A stretch of DNA of 64,000 nucleotides from Eublepharis macularius (lineage: Eukaryota; Chordata; Lepidosauria; Squamata; Eublepharidae). The position numbers and the translations under genes are program-made. The DNA is taken from NCBI RefSeq assembly GCF_028583425.1, contig NC_072793.1, positions 171,531,681-171,595,680 of the forward strand. The letters are read 5' to 3'. The first letter of the stretch is position 1; every line of letters begins with the position of its first letter. This document shows positions 20,377 to 33,089 of this stretch, one piece after another. The notes beneath the pieces were generated by a model, which was given only the letters and a program-made list of their open reading frames with translations, searched no databases and had not been told where the DNA came from.

Positions 20377-21136
20377 TGTTATGATATTTACTTTCCTCTG
20401 GGGTAGATTTTTCTTTTACTCTTTCCCTTCACACCCTCTGGGTAGTTTGCTGCCACCAGGAATATTATATTCCAATATTTCATTTAAGTTTTCCCGTTGG
20501 TAACGTTCCTAAGCGTCAGGCTCCTTCGTGGTTCTGTGTGGCCCTGAGGATAGGAATAGGATATAGCAATGACAGCTACACTGGGATATAACAAAACAAA
20601 AATAAACTTTTATTTAGTTAAGAAGCATATCAGTTTCATAAAAGTAGTTCTCGGTTCTTAAAGTTACTTCATTTACTCTCATTCGCACAGATCTCTTCCA
20701 AGGCTTCAAACACAGTTAGCCTCTTTCTCTAACTCAATATTTCTCTCACGGAAATGCTTAAAACTCCTCAGGCAGCACACAGCCAGCCTCTCTGACTCTT
20801 ATTCACAGAAATATTGAACCTGCTCAGGCAGCACACAGCTGGCCTCTCTTTCCCTGACTGAGTGTCCTTTCACAAACATGCTCAGTTCAGGTTCCACACA
20901 GGTTATATTTATCTCATAAAACACTTCAACATATTCAGGCAGCACGCAGCTAGCCTGCCTTCTTCTGACTGAAGCTTTTCTCTCTTCACTCCCAGTCTAA
21001 ACTGCCTTCACTCCGCCCACACTCTCAGTCCTCAACCAATCATATCACTCACTCTTCCCTCTCTCGCCCCCACTCTTCACCTAGCTCAAACCAGGCATTT
21101 AAAGACACATGCACCCATTGACTTCAAATCATTACA
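20377..21136. mobile_element. Solo LTR of an LTR retrotransposon, fossil
   Basis: A 760-bp insertion bounded by TGTTATGA and TCATTACA (TG...CA ends, imperfect inverted repeat) and flanked by a 5-bp duplication GGGTC (20372-20376 and 21137-21141). It splits an L1 fragment whose reading resumes on both sides. No internal coding region is present, so it is a solo LTR left by recombination. It is younger than the L1 it interrupts. Family (Gypsy-like or retrovirus-like) not determined. Confidence 0.8.
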
Positions 21137-21842
21137 GGGTCATTAAGACATCTCTTACTTTTCTGGGATAGCTTGGGGAGATCTTGCTTTTGTAAATACG
21201 GTTTTTGATCTTCCCTTGATATTTTCATATTCCCATATAATTGTTTGTGGAAGGATTCCACCATTTTCTTTAGTTCTTCATTTTGAGTCTTCTCTCTTTG
21301 CATCATCATATAGGGCATGAACCAGTCTCTTTTCTCTTTCCTTTCTAAGTTTATAAGCTAGCCACCACCCTGATTTATTTGCATCTTCAAAATAATTTTT
21401 GTTTAGCAAATTTAACATTTTTAGTGATTTCTTCCAATGATAATAAATTAATTTGGTTTTGAAAAATTTTAATATTACATTTTAGACTTGCGTTTCAAGG
21501 GTCCATTTTCAAGCCTTTCTCATTTTCTCCAAAGCATCCATTCTCTCTTGATAGCATTGTCTCGTCTCTTATCTCTGTTTAGCCACAAATCTTATCACCA
21601 GTCCTCTAAAATAAGTTTTACTCGCATCCCAAACAATTCTCGTTATGTGTTTCAGAGTTTATATTTTGTTGAAAAATAAGGTTTCATTTCTTACTTTACA
21701 TCTTGCAAAAATTGTCTATTATTCAACAACTGAACATTCAACCTCCATGTGAATTTCTTTGATATATCGGTTATTTTCAACAGCAAAGGGTTATGGTCTG
21801 TATATGTCCTAGGAAGAATATCAACATCTTCAGGCAGTCTCC
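21137..21842 (-). mobile_element. L1 ORF2 fragment inserted in the ZNF-B finger array
   Basis: The minus strand encodes L1 ORF2: RTYTDHNPLLLKI and WRLNVQLLNNRQFLQDVK (end of the endonuclease), then the linker (NKSGWWLAYKLRKEREKRDW, LPKLSQKSKRCLNDPV), with frame breaks. It abuts ZNF-B in the middle of a finger, so the insertion or a later rearrangement removed the end of that array. Neither the L1 5' end nor its 3' end is present. Confidence 0.85.
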
Positions 21843-22130
21843 ACTGTGTCTGAAACTTTTTCCACACTCTAGGCATTTGTGCAGTTTCTCCCCATCGTGA
21901 ATTCTTTGATGGGAAGAAAGGTTTTCTTTCTTACTGAAGCATTTCCCACATTCCAGGCATTTGTACGATTTCTGCCCAGTGTGATTCTTTTGATGGGAAG
22001 AAAGGTGTCCTCTCAGACTGGAGTTTTTTCCACACTCCAGGCATTTGTACAGGTTCTCCCCTGTACAAATTATTTGATGGGAATTAAGGGACCCTTTCAC
22101 AGTAAAGCATTTTCCACACTCCAAGCATTT
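21843..22130 (-). pseudogene. ZNF-B: finger remnants beyond the stop codon
   Basis: In the same frame as the ZNF-B finger exon, past its TAA stop, the sequence still reads about three and a half fingers: [19 protein letters not shown] (second His changed, QIICTGE), [39 protein letters not shown], then [14 protein letters not shown], where L1 sequence begins. They would be untranslated in the present gene. Confidence 0.88.
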
Positions 22131-23441
<1,311 letters not shown>

Positions 23442-25854
23442 TCACAAAACAGAAAAATACAGCCAAAACCTTAGGGATAGCATTAAATTAACAGCTGCAG
23501 AGGATGCAGGAATTCAAAGGCTTGGTGTCCGGAACAACTTTGATAACTCTTGCTTAGGAATCTGTGACATCTTAATTATTACTGTCCAATGTATCACGGG
23601 TGCCTCATAATGGGAGTATAGCATTTTACTGGGACTTTGTCTGCCACACATGTCCTTTTTTGACCCGAAGTGCATGTACCATCCACTGTACTTGTTTTCA
23701 GGCAACGATACAGGGCCCAGAACGCCTGCTTATTTGGTCTTCCCAGGTCAGTGAGGAATGCTGGAACTGTGGCGCTGCTAAAGAGGCAGTGGGGAGTTCC
23801 TGCCTGTGATGTTGGACCCACCGAGTGTAGCAGAGAGGCCCAGTATTCTGGATATTTGGCATCTGATATTCTCTGTGCCCCTGTGGACAGAGCCAGGCCT
23901 TCTGAGTTTGGGGCACGTTATCACTGTTTTAGCACAGTGGAAAATAATTCTATTTTATGGATCTACCCTACACTATAGGGGATCAAGTTGGCCATACTTA
24001 CGAACAGGTGTTTTAATATACAGTTTAAAGATCGATAAAAACTGAAGAGGACAGGTGGGGGAATTTGTTAGGATACTGCTTGACCAGTGTTATAAATCGT
24101 ATGTTGCTGTAGTATCACAAAAACTATTTTAAAGCCTTTTTAAAATAAAACCAAAGTATTTGTGTCAAAAGATACATCTACTCAATAGACTCTCCTCTTT
24201 CCATTGGACTCATCTACACAGAGTATCTCTACATGAGACAAATTAAACAAGGACGCTCAAGTGAAGGGAGATGCAATGTTACCCAGGAAGCCAAATTTAG
24301 AAAGACAGATTGGAAGGCTCTGTCATTTTCCCCTACTACTACTCCAGGGTTGGCTATTCACTGGAAGAGAAGAATCCTGGCTGTGGTATAAAATTAATTG
24401 GGAAAGCCACGATTTCCTCTGCAAGATGTTGAATTTTATACTGGTATGTTCTACTTTGGGGAAATCTTTGTGCGCCAGGGATCATTTATACCAGGGATCA
24501 GAACCACTTACATTAGGGTTCCCCATGGCTGTGCCTAAGGGAGAAACGGTGTCCACCGGCACTTTTCCTGGCACTTGCCCAGAGTTCATCAATACTGGGA
24601 AGGTCCATTCTACAGCAGGGTTTTGCCAAAGTAAACAAAAAGTGATTAAGCAAATCCAGCTCTTTTATGAAACTGACATCACAAAGCATTAATTCTGAAA
24701 CATTTATTTGGGAACATGTTCTTGTCTCAATGATGGAAGAGAAACGGTGTGTTTAAGGATGCCTTTTCCTTGCACATCAGCGTCTCTCACACTTTTTGAA
24801 CTTGTTCTCCTTTTGCCCTTTCAAAATTCATTCTATCTTCTGGACACCCCTGCCCCCAACTCTTTCCTAAAAGGTTCAGAGATCCTTGTTCACTGTCTGT
24901 AGGCAGCAAATGAAGTTCTATGGACAAAGTATTAATTCTAATATGGGCATAATTTTTTTTATAACAGGATCCATCTTCCCACTGCAACCACCACCCACCA
25001 CCCCAAGGCTCTTTCTGAATCACCTACTTTTCCAATTACACTGGAATGGCAGTTCGGTCTTAAGAGAGGATACAGTCACCCCTGCCCCACTCAAAGGAAC
25101 ACCGGGGGGGCTTTTCCAGCGGACTTCAGCCCACCCAGGGCTTGGGTAGAGGAAATCCACCTGCTGCAGGATCCTATACCTCCCTGAAAGTCCATATACC
25201 TTCGCCAAGAACACCACGCTTCTCTATTGGAAGGTCTACCCTAGTTTAATATCCGCATGCATAGGTGAAACAGTGGCTGGGTTTAAGGGCCAAACGAGAT
25301 AAGACTGCAGCTCTTTTAAATATCCAAGGCTTTGGACATTTAAAAGGCCTCCTCTTCCATATATATCCTAGAGGGGGAAAACTTCACCTTGTACCACTAA
25401 ACAAGCCAGCAGCAGCACCATTTTCTCTGGAAACACCGTTACCATACAATTTTTTTTAGAAGTTATTTGTGCGGCAGGCACTCCACAAGGACTTGAGCTA
25501 AATGACTAGCTAGAGGCTATTCTTCTTAGCCATGACCACCTTTACCCTCTCCACCATGGGCTGGAGAGAAAATCCATTTCCTCCTCTGCACGAGCCAGAT
25601 CGCATACTCTGATCCTGGGTGCGCCCGTTGTTGCCCGGGATAGGAGAATCCCCCTTCCCCTATGCAAGCCAGCTGGCTAGCTCTTGCCCCATTAGCAGCC
25701 ACTGCCAGGATGAGAGACTCCCAGTCCCATGCAAACAGGTAGGATTGTTCTTATCTTCTGCACTGATACCAGGAGTGGGAGAAAAGCCCTTCCCTCTTCT
25801 ACACAAGTTGGGTAAAATGTGTTTACACGAGCTCTGTCTGGAGCTGCTTTGGGT

Positions 25855-25990
25855 CACGTCTCTGTGGCAAAGCACATGCTTTCCAAGCACAATGTTCAAG
25901 GTTCAGTTGCCATCATCTCCAGGTAAAGGGATCGCATGGGAAACAATCTTGTCAGACACCCACTGCCGCTCAGCGTGGACAGTTCTTGGG
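25855..25990 (+). mobile_element. Degraded tRNA-derived SINE
   Basis: GCAAAGCACATGCTTTCCAA, GGTTCAGTTGCCATC (box B-like), CATCTCCAGGTAAAGGGATC and CAGACACCCACTGCCGCTCA follow the order of a widespread reptile SINE. Divergence is high, so this is an old copy within the ZNF-B intron. Confidence 0.6.
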
Positions 25991-26329
25991 AAGAAATGCC
26001 CCCGACCCTGGAGACGAGATTTATCTTCTGCTCGTTGGGACTGCACTGTAATGTCATAGGAGGGAGTGTAACTGTGATGAACTGAAAGATCTCTCTATTT
26101 TTAAGTGTTGTTTCCGCCAATAACCAAGGATAGCATCTGCTCCTTGCTATACATAGAAACGATCCTACTCAGTGCCCAAGAATACCGCTATAGGCCTCCG
26201 AAGGGCAAAACGTTGGCCACCAATAGCCTCCCACCCAATGCTACAGGAAGAAAGACTCCGCATAGACGGACCCCTGCCCTCAGTTGTGGCAATGCCACAT
26301 TAGATTTCTACAGAGAATGCTTGTCCAGC

Positions 26330-26720
26330 TGAGCGCAAACTGACACCATCAAGAACTGTCATCTTCCGCAACACAACCTCACTCACACTGAAAGAATTGC
26401 TGTAAACAGCCTCAGAAACATTCCAGACATCCTGAATGAAGAAGCTAACAAAGGAGGAGGAGTTGTCACCGCGGACAAATAACTAACCTCAGACCCCACT
26501 TGGCAACACCAAAGAAGACTAAACAGGTTTTTTAATGAATTACCCATCTACAAACAGGAGCAAGTCTATAAAGACACTCCACAAGAGCCTCGACAAGGCA
26601 CTTCCTAGCTTCTGCCCCAAATACACAAGCCTGGCAGTCTAGGCTATCCAGCTGTCTCGGGCAGAGAGACCAGCACTCTCGGCATAGCTGGGTTCACGGA
26701 CCCCATTCGCAAACCAGGTG
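26330..26720 (+). mobile_element. Penelope-like reverse-transcriptase fragment, decayed
   Basis: Plus-strand reading gives pieces such as SLRNIPDILNEEANKGGGVV, NRFFNELPIYKQEQVY and PQIHKPGSLGYPAVSGRET, which follow the N-terminal and first reverse-transcriptase blocks of Penelope-like proteins (family: ADKGG, LPKIHKP, RPIVSG). The frame is broken in several places. No terminus is visible; an old fragment in the ZNF-B intron. Confidence 0.6.
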
Positions 26721-26967
26721 CCATCAATGTTTCCAGGTAACACTCCTTTGGCCACCACAGATGTTGTCCCTCTAGCCACCCACTAAGATAGGCCACACCA
26801 GGCCTCAGGATCTACAGCCTTCGTAATTCACCAATGTTTCTTGGAGGGGAAGCAACTGTGAGGATAAAGAACTCTACAGAAACCTACCACCCCTTGGAAG
26901 GAAGAGCAGGCAACACACGGTCCCATGGCAAGCAAATCAGAGACCCATGATAGATCTAAGCAGTTAC

Positions 26968-27060
26968 CTATAAATCCCTCCAGTTCGTCAGAGAACAGGA
27001 GAAACAGCTCTTCCTCTTCCTCCAGCCAGGATATGAGGTCAGGTTTGGCAATCTGAGGCC
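26968..27060 (-). CDS. ZNF-B: KRAB-B exon
   Basis: A 93-nt exon with acceptor AAACAG and donor GTAACT. It reads GPQIAKPDLISWLEEEEE then LFLLFSDELEG, the KRAB-B box with its KPDLISWLE core. Both introns are phase 1, so it joins the KRAB-A and finger exons in frame. The acidic tail differs from ZNF-C/D (SDEEGLTG), fitting an older split. Confidence 0.9.
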   Translation of the reverse strand, partial: GLRLPNLTSYPGWRKRKSCFSCSLTNWRDL

Positions 27061-27502
27061 CTGTTTAGCAGGAAAAAACCCACAAAATAATGACTCTTCA
27101 GTGTGCACATAAATTCAGAAATTCCAAGCCAGCTTGACGTCCCTCCAGAAATGGGCAAGTAAGAGGGGTGATGCAGAGTGCAGCATGGGGTGAGGAATCC
27201 TCCCCTTGGCACTGGCAGGTTGGTGCCTATTCCCTGCCCATCTGAGACTGAAATGCCAGCTGAAAGCTAAGCAAGTGCCTGAAAACCAGGTGGAGCTCCT
27301 TTCACAGCCCTAAAAGACAAAGCCCAGAAAGGAGGAAAGCCCCTGATTAGAACATCCCCCTCTTCTCCAGGCCAAGCATCCTTTGGCACCTCTTCTCATG
27401 GAATCCAGGCACAGGACAGCCAAGCAGGGGCTCCCTCTCTGCAAGGAGAACCCAGAAGCCCGTCCACGCCTGAGAAAGGCTCATGGGGAGTGGCAGAGAT
27501 CA

Positions 27503-27772
<270 letters not shown>

Positions 27773-28170
27773 TCACTGGAAAGGACAGTATATTAATATT
27801 GAAAGGCTAGCAAAAAAAGGAGGGGAGAAGAGCCCCAAGGAGACATTTGTCTCCCCCTCTCCCAGATCTCCTGGGGTGCATCTTGAGGCCAAAGAGTGTC
27901 CTCACGGGCAGACAGTGAAAAGCCTTCTGTGGAGGAGGCCAGAGATGTCCGTATCAGAGAAAAGCTGATAGTTTTCCATGGGAAGTTCATGGCCCAGTAA
28001 TAGTCTCTGTTTGGGTTTCTCTGTACAGGCCGTCTTAAGACCCCCGTGGGCTGCACCAGAACCAAGAGAGTAAAAAGCCCGCTTTGCTGAGTCTTACAAG
28101 TGAGAAGGAATCATTCCTGCCATCCACTGAGCACCTCCCCTGTGGGACCTCTCCCCTCCCCCCCCCTTAC

Positions 28171-28185
28171 CTTAGCTGGCTGCAT
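28171..28185 (-). CDS. ZNF-B: start exon (MQPAK)
   Basis: The minus strand reads GCCGCC ATG CAG CCA GCT AAG followed by donor GTAAGG. The strong Kozak context, the splice donor at codon 5 and the same arrangement in ZNF-C and ZNF-D support it. It joins KRAB-A in frame as [13 protein letters not shown]. The transcription start and any 5' non-coding exon lie further right and were not identified. Confidence 0.85.
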
Positions 28186-28887
28186 GGCGGCTCTTTTCCC
28201 TTCACCACATGGAGGAGATGGCAGAGAAGGCCTCAAGGGTGTCTTTTATTGCTGCTTTGAAGTGAGAAAAAGAAAGACTGTGGGAAACCATTTCTGGTAC
28301 TCATATATATCTATGCCAGCTCCTTTTGTCTCTGGATTGTCTTCTGGGCACAATTCAAGTCCCTGCATCTGATGCAGGAAGGCTGAGGAGCATTTTTCCC
28401 AATATCTCTCCCCTCAAACTAGACAGTATTTATGAGGGGAGTCCCACCTTCCTTATTCACGTGTCCCCTTCTCCTCCTTTAAATGCTCCCCCCTCCCCAG
28501 CCTCTCCCAATCCATTTTGGGGCAATGAGTTCCTGACACTGCCTGAAGCCACACCACTTCCCTTTGAGAGAAGCCAGCCCTCCGGCCTGCCCCACACAAC
28601 CAGGAGAACGTGCTGGGAAGGAAATGGCAGAGCCCTGAAGGGATGATGGGATGGAGTGCCTAAGTGAAAGCAGAAGGTGGGCAAGTTCCAGCTGCAAATA
28701 TTTCATCGCTTGACTGGAAGTCCCCCCTCATAGAAAGTTAACAGTGAAACGATACAGTTTCTTCCCTCTTTCTATGTTTGTTGTACTGTTTTTCTGAGGC
28801 AGGAAGTTTCTAATGCGGGGAAGCGTTCCTGACCGTGCTCCTCCAACTGCAGTCTGAAGAGAAGCCTCCCCTTGAGCCCACCTTTAG
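28186..28887 (-). other. ZNF-B 5' flank, shared with ZNF-C and ZNF-D
   Basis: Sequence upstream of the start exon is related to 46601-47310 and 58897-59590, for example GGAGGAGATGG and CTTTGAGAGAAGCC. It presumably holds the promoter or a non-coding first exon, but no TATA box or clear CpG core could be assigned. Confidence 0.5.
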
Positions 28888-29360
28888 TATCAGTTCTCAG
28901 TTCTTATATTATGGTAGGCAAACCTCTGGACCCTTACGCATCAAGCATACTGAGGTTCTTGGATGAGAAGGCTTTATTCCAGGTTTAGGCATAGTCCATA
29001 GAAAAGATCCTTGTTTGACCAAAAGGTTGGTAGGAATGAGAAAAAGGCCAAAGAACTTCAGGGAGAACCCCCCCCCCCCACTCATTGGCCTATCTTTGGA
29101 GGGAACCAGCTAGGCAGAATTATCGGGGAAAGTTACATGAAGACATTACATCAAAGCAGTCTGACACACACGCAGCTGCCTCCCGAGGACACTAGGCAGA
29201 CTGAGCCAGCCTAAAAAGAGGTAAGTTTTCCCAAGTCTGAAAGGAAATCAAGTTAAAAACAAACGTAATACAACATCAAGGCACAGCAGAATAATATGGC
29301 AGTCACTGTACAGCTATGGTATAGCAACTCAATGGCATAAATGGGGGCCCAATCATGACA
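28888..29360. mobile_element. 473-bp insertion of unknown family in ZNF-B 5' flank
   Basis: ZNF-D flank reads CCCACCTTTAGGGAAAGG without interruption (about 59595), whereas here TTTAG appears at 28883-28887 and again at 29361-29365 with 473 bp between. A 5-bp duplication is implied. The insert has no ORF of note and no recognised ends. Confidence 0.6.
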
Positions 29361-29654
29361 TTTAGGAAAAGAAGCTTAAACAATACAGCAAATCAAGTGA
29401 GCCCCTTTCCCAGTCCACCCTCTGTCTCCGCCCCCTCCTGCAGGTGTGAACCAGGCCTGAGACTGTTTTAGACAACTGCTGGATAGGAACGGTGCCTATT
29501 GTTTCTTGTCCACCATGGCTGACCATGAAGAAATCTTACGACTGCGGTCTATAATTTCTGGGAGCCCGGACATTCCCACCCCCAAGGCAGCCATCCAGGC
29601 TTTCCCATGATCTCCAGCTTCCCCAAAATGAGGCTTGGGAAAGGTCAGAGAAAC

Positions 29655-30388
29655 AACAAGGACGAAAAAAGGGGGTGTGAGGGAAGGTCCCCACAAACTC
29701 AACCCAAACAAGCAGGGGAACAAAATTGAGGGGTTAAGTAGCAACCTAATATATATATATATTAGAAAGTATTTATTATAAATGTGCACAAATGTAGATT
29801 AAAAACAAGTTTAAAACATAACGTCTGAATGGCAGGCTACATGTATATGCTAAAACTTGCTAAAACATCTCAAGGTACAGATGATGGTACAGTGCAATGA
29901 CCATCAACACAAATAGACCAAGGTACAGTATAAAAACTGACCAGATGCGTTTCGGCCCTAAGGCCTTCCTCAGTGGTCAATTGTGAACAATTTATAATCA
30001 AACACACCCAAACATATAGAAACCAATCATGACATGCTCCCAGTGTTTTATCTAGAGCTGCAACAAAAGAAGAAGGGGGGAGGAGAACTTTTAAAAATAT
30101 AATATAGTCTATTATTAAGTGCTAGAATTATTTTAGGTAAAATACTAAATCACAATTTACCTCTAGTATTGTATGATAAAATACAAATACTGAAGTAGAC
30201 CCAGGTCTGCATTCACACAACGCTCTTCATTTATTGTTGTACTCTATAGGAAAAAATGTACCAAATTAGATAATTATTCCATAACAACCTTGAGATGTTT
30301 TAGCAAGTTTTAGCATATACATACAGCCTGCCATTCAGGCCTTATGTTTTAAACTTGTTTTTAATCTACATTTGTGCACATTCATAAC
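29655..30388 (-). mobile_element. Penelope-like non-coding element with 15-bp TSD
   Basis: Flanked by AAAGGTCAGAGAAAC at 29640-29654 and 30389-30403. The interior is partly palindromic: AAATGTGCACAAATGTAGAT and ACATCTCAAGG at the left recur inverted at 30285-30375. It contains a hammerhead-like block and the TGCGTTTCGGCCCTAAGGCC terminal words known from Penelope-like ends. There is no coding region. It inserted into the ZNF-B 5' flank; the flanks of ZNF-C and ZNF-D lack it. Confidence 0.75.
29943..29973 (-). ncRNA. Hammerhead-ribozyme-like motif, second Penelope family
   Basis: Minus strand: CTGAGGA, then stem II AGGCCTTAGGGCC (GGCC pairing with GGCC), GAAAC, GCATC. The order fits the compact hammerhead core, with a different stem II from the copies near 15.8-17.2 kb. 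Related elements usually have GCGTC at the end, so this copy may be weakened. Confidence 0.58.
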
Positions 30389-31412
30389 AAAGGTCAGAGA
30401 AACCCCAGGAAGCAGAGGAATGCTGCAGGGAAGCAAGAAAAAGCCCTTCTTTGAACCTGGGGCAAAGAGTCCACCTGAAAAGGGTGTAATGCACCTGCGA
30501 CAATTTCCAAAGAAGAGGGAACGGCCTTGTTATGGGGAGGATTTCCTCTGAGGCTCCTCCTGTTCTGGTTCAACGGTCCTTTTTTGTCCGGGATTCCGCA
30601 GGGACAAGCGCCACCGCCGTGCCTCCTCCCCCCCCCCCCCACCTCTTGCAGCCCCCTCAGTCCTTCATTCCCCTCCCAGCCCCAAATCCCCTCCGCCCCA
30701 TTCCTTCACCTCCGAGCCCTCAGTCCTCCCCCCACCCCCGCATCCCCTCCACCCTTCCCCCAACATCTCCAGGGCTGGGCACGAAGAGGCGGAGCGGACC
30801 TCTGTGGTGCCGGAGGGGGAGAGCGGGGATTTGGGGAGGGGGCTCCTTCTCTGCCCTGCATCTCCCCCCCCCGTTTCTCCCTGCTTTTGATCGGGCACTG
30901 CAGCCCCCACCCCATATTTCCCCCCTTCTCACCCTCCGAAACTCTCTGGACTCAGGGGGTCCCTCCAAGCCCTTCCATCAGAAGTCCGGGAGCCTCCGAG
31001 GTTCCTCGGGCAAAGGGGGACGGGGACAGGAAAGGGCCTCCCTCGTGTCCCCACGTCCCTCCTCCATTTGCCACTCTAGGCTTGTGCGTTTATCACTTTA
31101 ACCCTTGGAGAGCCCGCACAAGCTGGGCTGCATAAAATGCTGGAGATGGGGAAACTATCTAGTCCTAAGGAAGAGATTCCTTCTATACAGTACCCAGATG
31201 GTTTGTCTGAAGAATTAATCTTTTATTTTTTCTGTGGGTGTTTTTTGTTTAGATATGTGTGTGTGTACTGTAAACAGGACAGTTGCTTATTTTTCTGTTT
31301 TCATGTGCAGGGCCTGTAACATGTTGTAGTCTCTTTTTCAAAATTAAGTTATTTCTTTGAATACCACATTTGAAGACAATGTTCTCTTTTGTTTTCCCGA
31401 AATATTCTTGGA

Positions 31413-31454
31413 CTAGCAACAAAGCCCTTTGTGGGGAAAAATACAACGGGCTTT
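31413..31454 (-). mobile_element. Helitron 3' terminus, third copy
   Basis: On the minus strand the hairpin (AAAGCCCGTTGT ... ACAAAGGGCTTT) is followed by GTTG and CTAG ending at 31413, then host T. The neighbouring flank copy reads CTTGGATTGTGG uninterrupted, so insertion was exactly between A and T, as Helitrons require. The 5' end is not found: the array to the right passes into the next flank copy. Confidence 0.78.
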
Positions 31455-31479
31455 AAAAATGGGGAGGGATGGTTGGCGG

Positions 31480-31850
31480 TCATTGCCGCCTGCTCTGATC
31501 CTGATCCATGTCAAGGGGAGGGGAACGGCATTGCCACCTGCTCCTCTTCTGATTTCCACCAGGTGAAGGAGGGGACAGGCATTGCCACCTGCTTCGTGCC
31601 TGATCCTGGCCAGGTGAAGGCGAGGGGCTGGCATTGCCGCTTGCTACGCACCTGATCCTGGCCGGGTGAAGGTAGGGGTATTACTGTCTGCTCCACAACT
31701 TTCCCCAGCCGGATAAAGGAGAGGGACAGGCCTGATTCCTGCCAGGTGAAGGGGGTGGGCATTGCCTCTTTCTCCGTGCCTGATTGCGGCTGGGTGAAGG
31801 GGGTGGGTATTGCCACCCGTTATGCAATCGCCGCCAGGTGAAGGCAGGGG
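31480..31850 (-). repeat. ~51-bp minisatellite inside the third Helitron
   Basis: GGCATTGCC(A/G)CCTGCT cores recur about every 51 bp (31527, 31578, 31630 and onward), six to seven units. It is the reverse complement of the unit at 8330-9890, so both arrays come from one Helitron family. Confidence 0.82.
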
Positions 31851-32520
31851 GTGGGAGGGAAGGACAGGTAACTTTGCCTGCACTTCCTGCCTCCAAAGGT
31901 GCCCAGTGGGGGTCCCTCCCTCGAGCCTGCATGGGCCTCAGGGCTGCGAATGGATGCGCCGAATGGATCTCTATGGTGCAGGAGGGAAGTGGGGATTTGG
32001 CGGCTCCCTCTCTCCCCTGCATCTTCCCCCCTTCCTCCCTGCTTCTGATCTGGCATTGCAGCCCCCGCCCCATATTTCCCCCCTTCTTACCCTCCAAAAC
32101 CCCTTTTTGCTCACTGGATTCCTCTAAGCCTCTTTGGCAAGGGCAGGGAAACGGGGGGGGGGGGAGGACAGGAAATGGCTTTCTGCCCCCTCCATGTACC
32201 TCTCTAGGACTGCACATTTCTCAGGGCCACATGTTGGGGAGAGGAAATCTATCCAGTCCTAAGGAAGAGATTCTTTCATTCAGTACACAGATGGTTCGGT
32301 TAAAGAATTAAATCTTTTTATTTCATTGTTTGTGGGGGGGTTTCTTTCTATATGTGTGTGCTGTAAACTTGACAGTTGCTTCCTTTTCTGTTTTCATGTA
32401 CGCTACTTGTAACATTTTGTAGTCTATTTTTGTAAAAATTAAGTTATTTCTTTGAATGCCACATGTGATGTCAATGTTCTGTCTTCTTTTCTAAAATATT
32501 CTTGGATTGTGGCAGAATGA

Positions 32521-33089
32521 ACCTAAATTTTCAAAGGGTCTTACTCTAGGCATTGCAACGTGAATTTGGCTCAGGTTATCTCTGGAAGCTTCCCCTTCCT
32601 GAATTTACACTGTAAACTATGGTTGACTGTGGCAGACAGAAGCAAGGAAAGTGCCAATAGCACAGACAGGGAGGGTGGAAAATAGCCCCTCCTTTACAAA
32701 ACAAAGGGCACTTAAGAAAGTCACTGAGGCATGAGAGCCAGGCTAACTGGACCAAGGCAAAGAGGGTGCTCCTGTATGGCTGGTGGTGGATCAGTCCAGA
32801 GCAGCCTTGGCCACCTCCAGGGGCAGCTTCATTACTTCAAGCCACTGTGCCTTTTGGCGCATGGCAGCAGAATGGGTCTCTGCTTTGGGCCACCGTAGAG
32901 ATAGGGAGGTATCCCCACAGAAGTGCTGGAATGACTCCTTTGGGCTGGCTCAAAGGCTCGTGTGCGCCCTCATGGCCCACGGCATTCCCTACAATTAGGC
33001 AGCATTGGAGGGTCTGTTCTGAGGCGGATGGCAACAGCATAAAAAGTCCTGTCCTGTAGCTATGTGGCCTCAAGGCCTGTTGGGAACTC
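32521..33089. other. Unassigned stretch, possibly part of the Ty3/Gypsy fossil
   Basis: No gene recognised. It adjoins the fossil to the right and may be its decayed integrase-side sequence, but no motif could be identified. Confidence 0.35.

Larger units (their letters stand above)
30404..32520. repeat. Tandemly duplicated ZNF 5'-flank segment around a Helitron end
   Basis: The segment at about 30600-31411 (ending GAAATATTCTTGG) is repeated at about 31880-32510 (ending AAAATATTCTTGGATTGTGG). Both resemble the single segments at 47600-48300 and 60500-61220. Shared words include CCTAAGGAAGAGATTC and ATTAAGTTATTTCTTTGAAT. A Helitron 3' end and minisatellite lie at the junction. Long GC-rich ORFs here are not convincing genes. 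Confidence 0.75.

Noticed and set aside
28888-29360. Second solo LTR
   Set aside because: A 5-bp duplication is present, but the ends are not TG...CA and no LTR features were recognised, so it is left as an insertion of unknown family.
30527-31135. Proline-rich 202- and 189-codon ORFs
   Set aside because: Two overlapping frames are equally open in a GC-rich duplicated flank, and neither is kept in the ZNF-C or ZNF-D counterparts.
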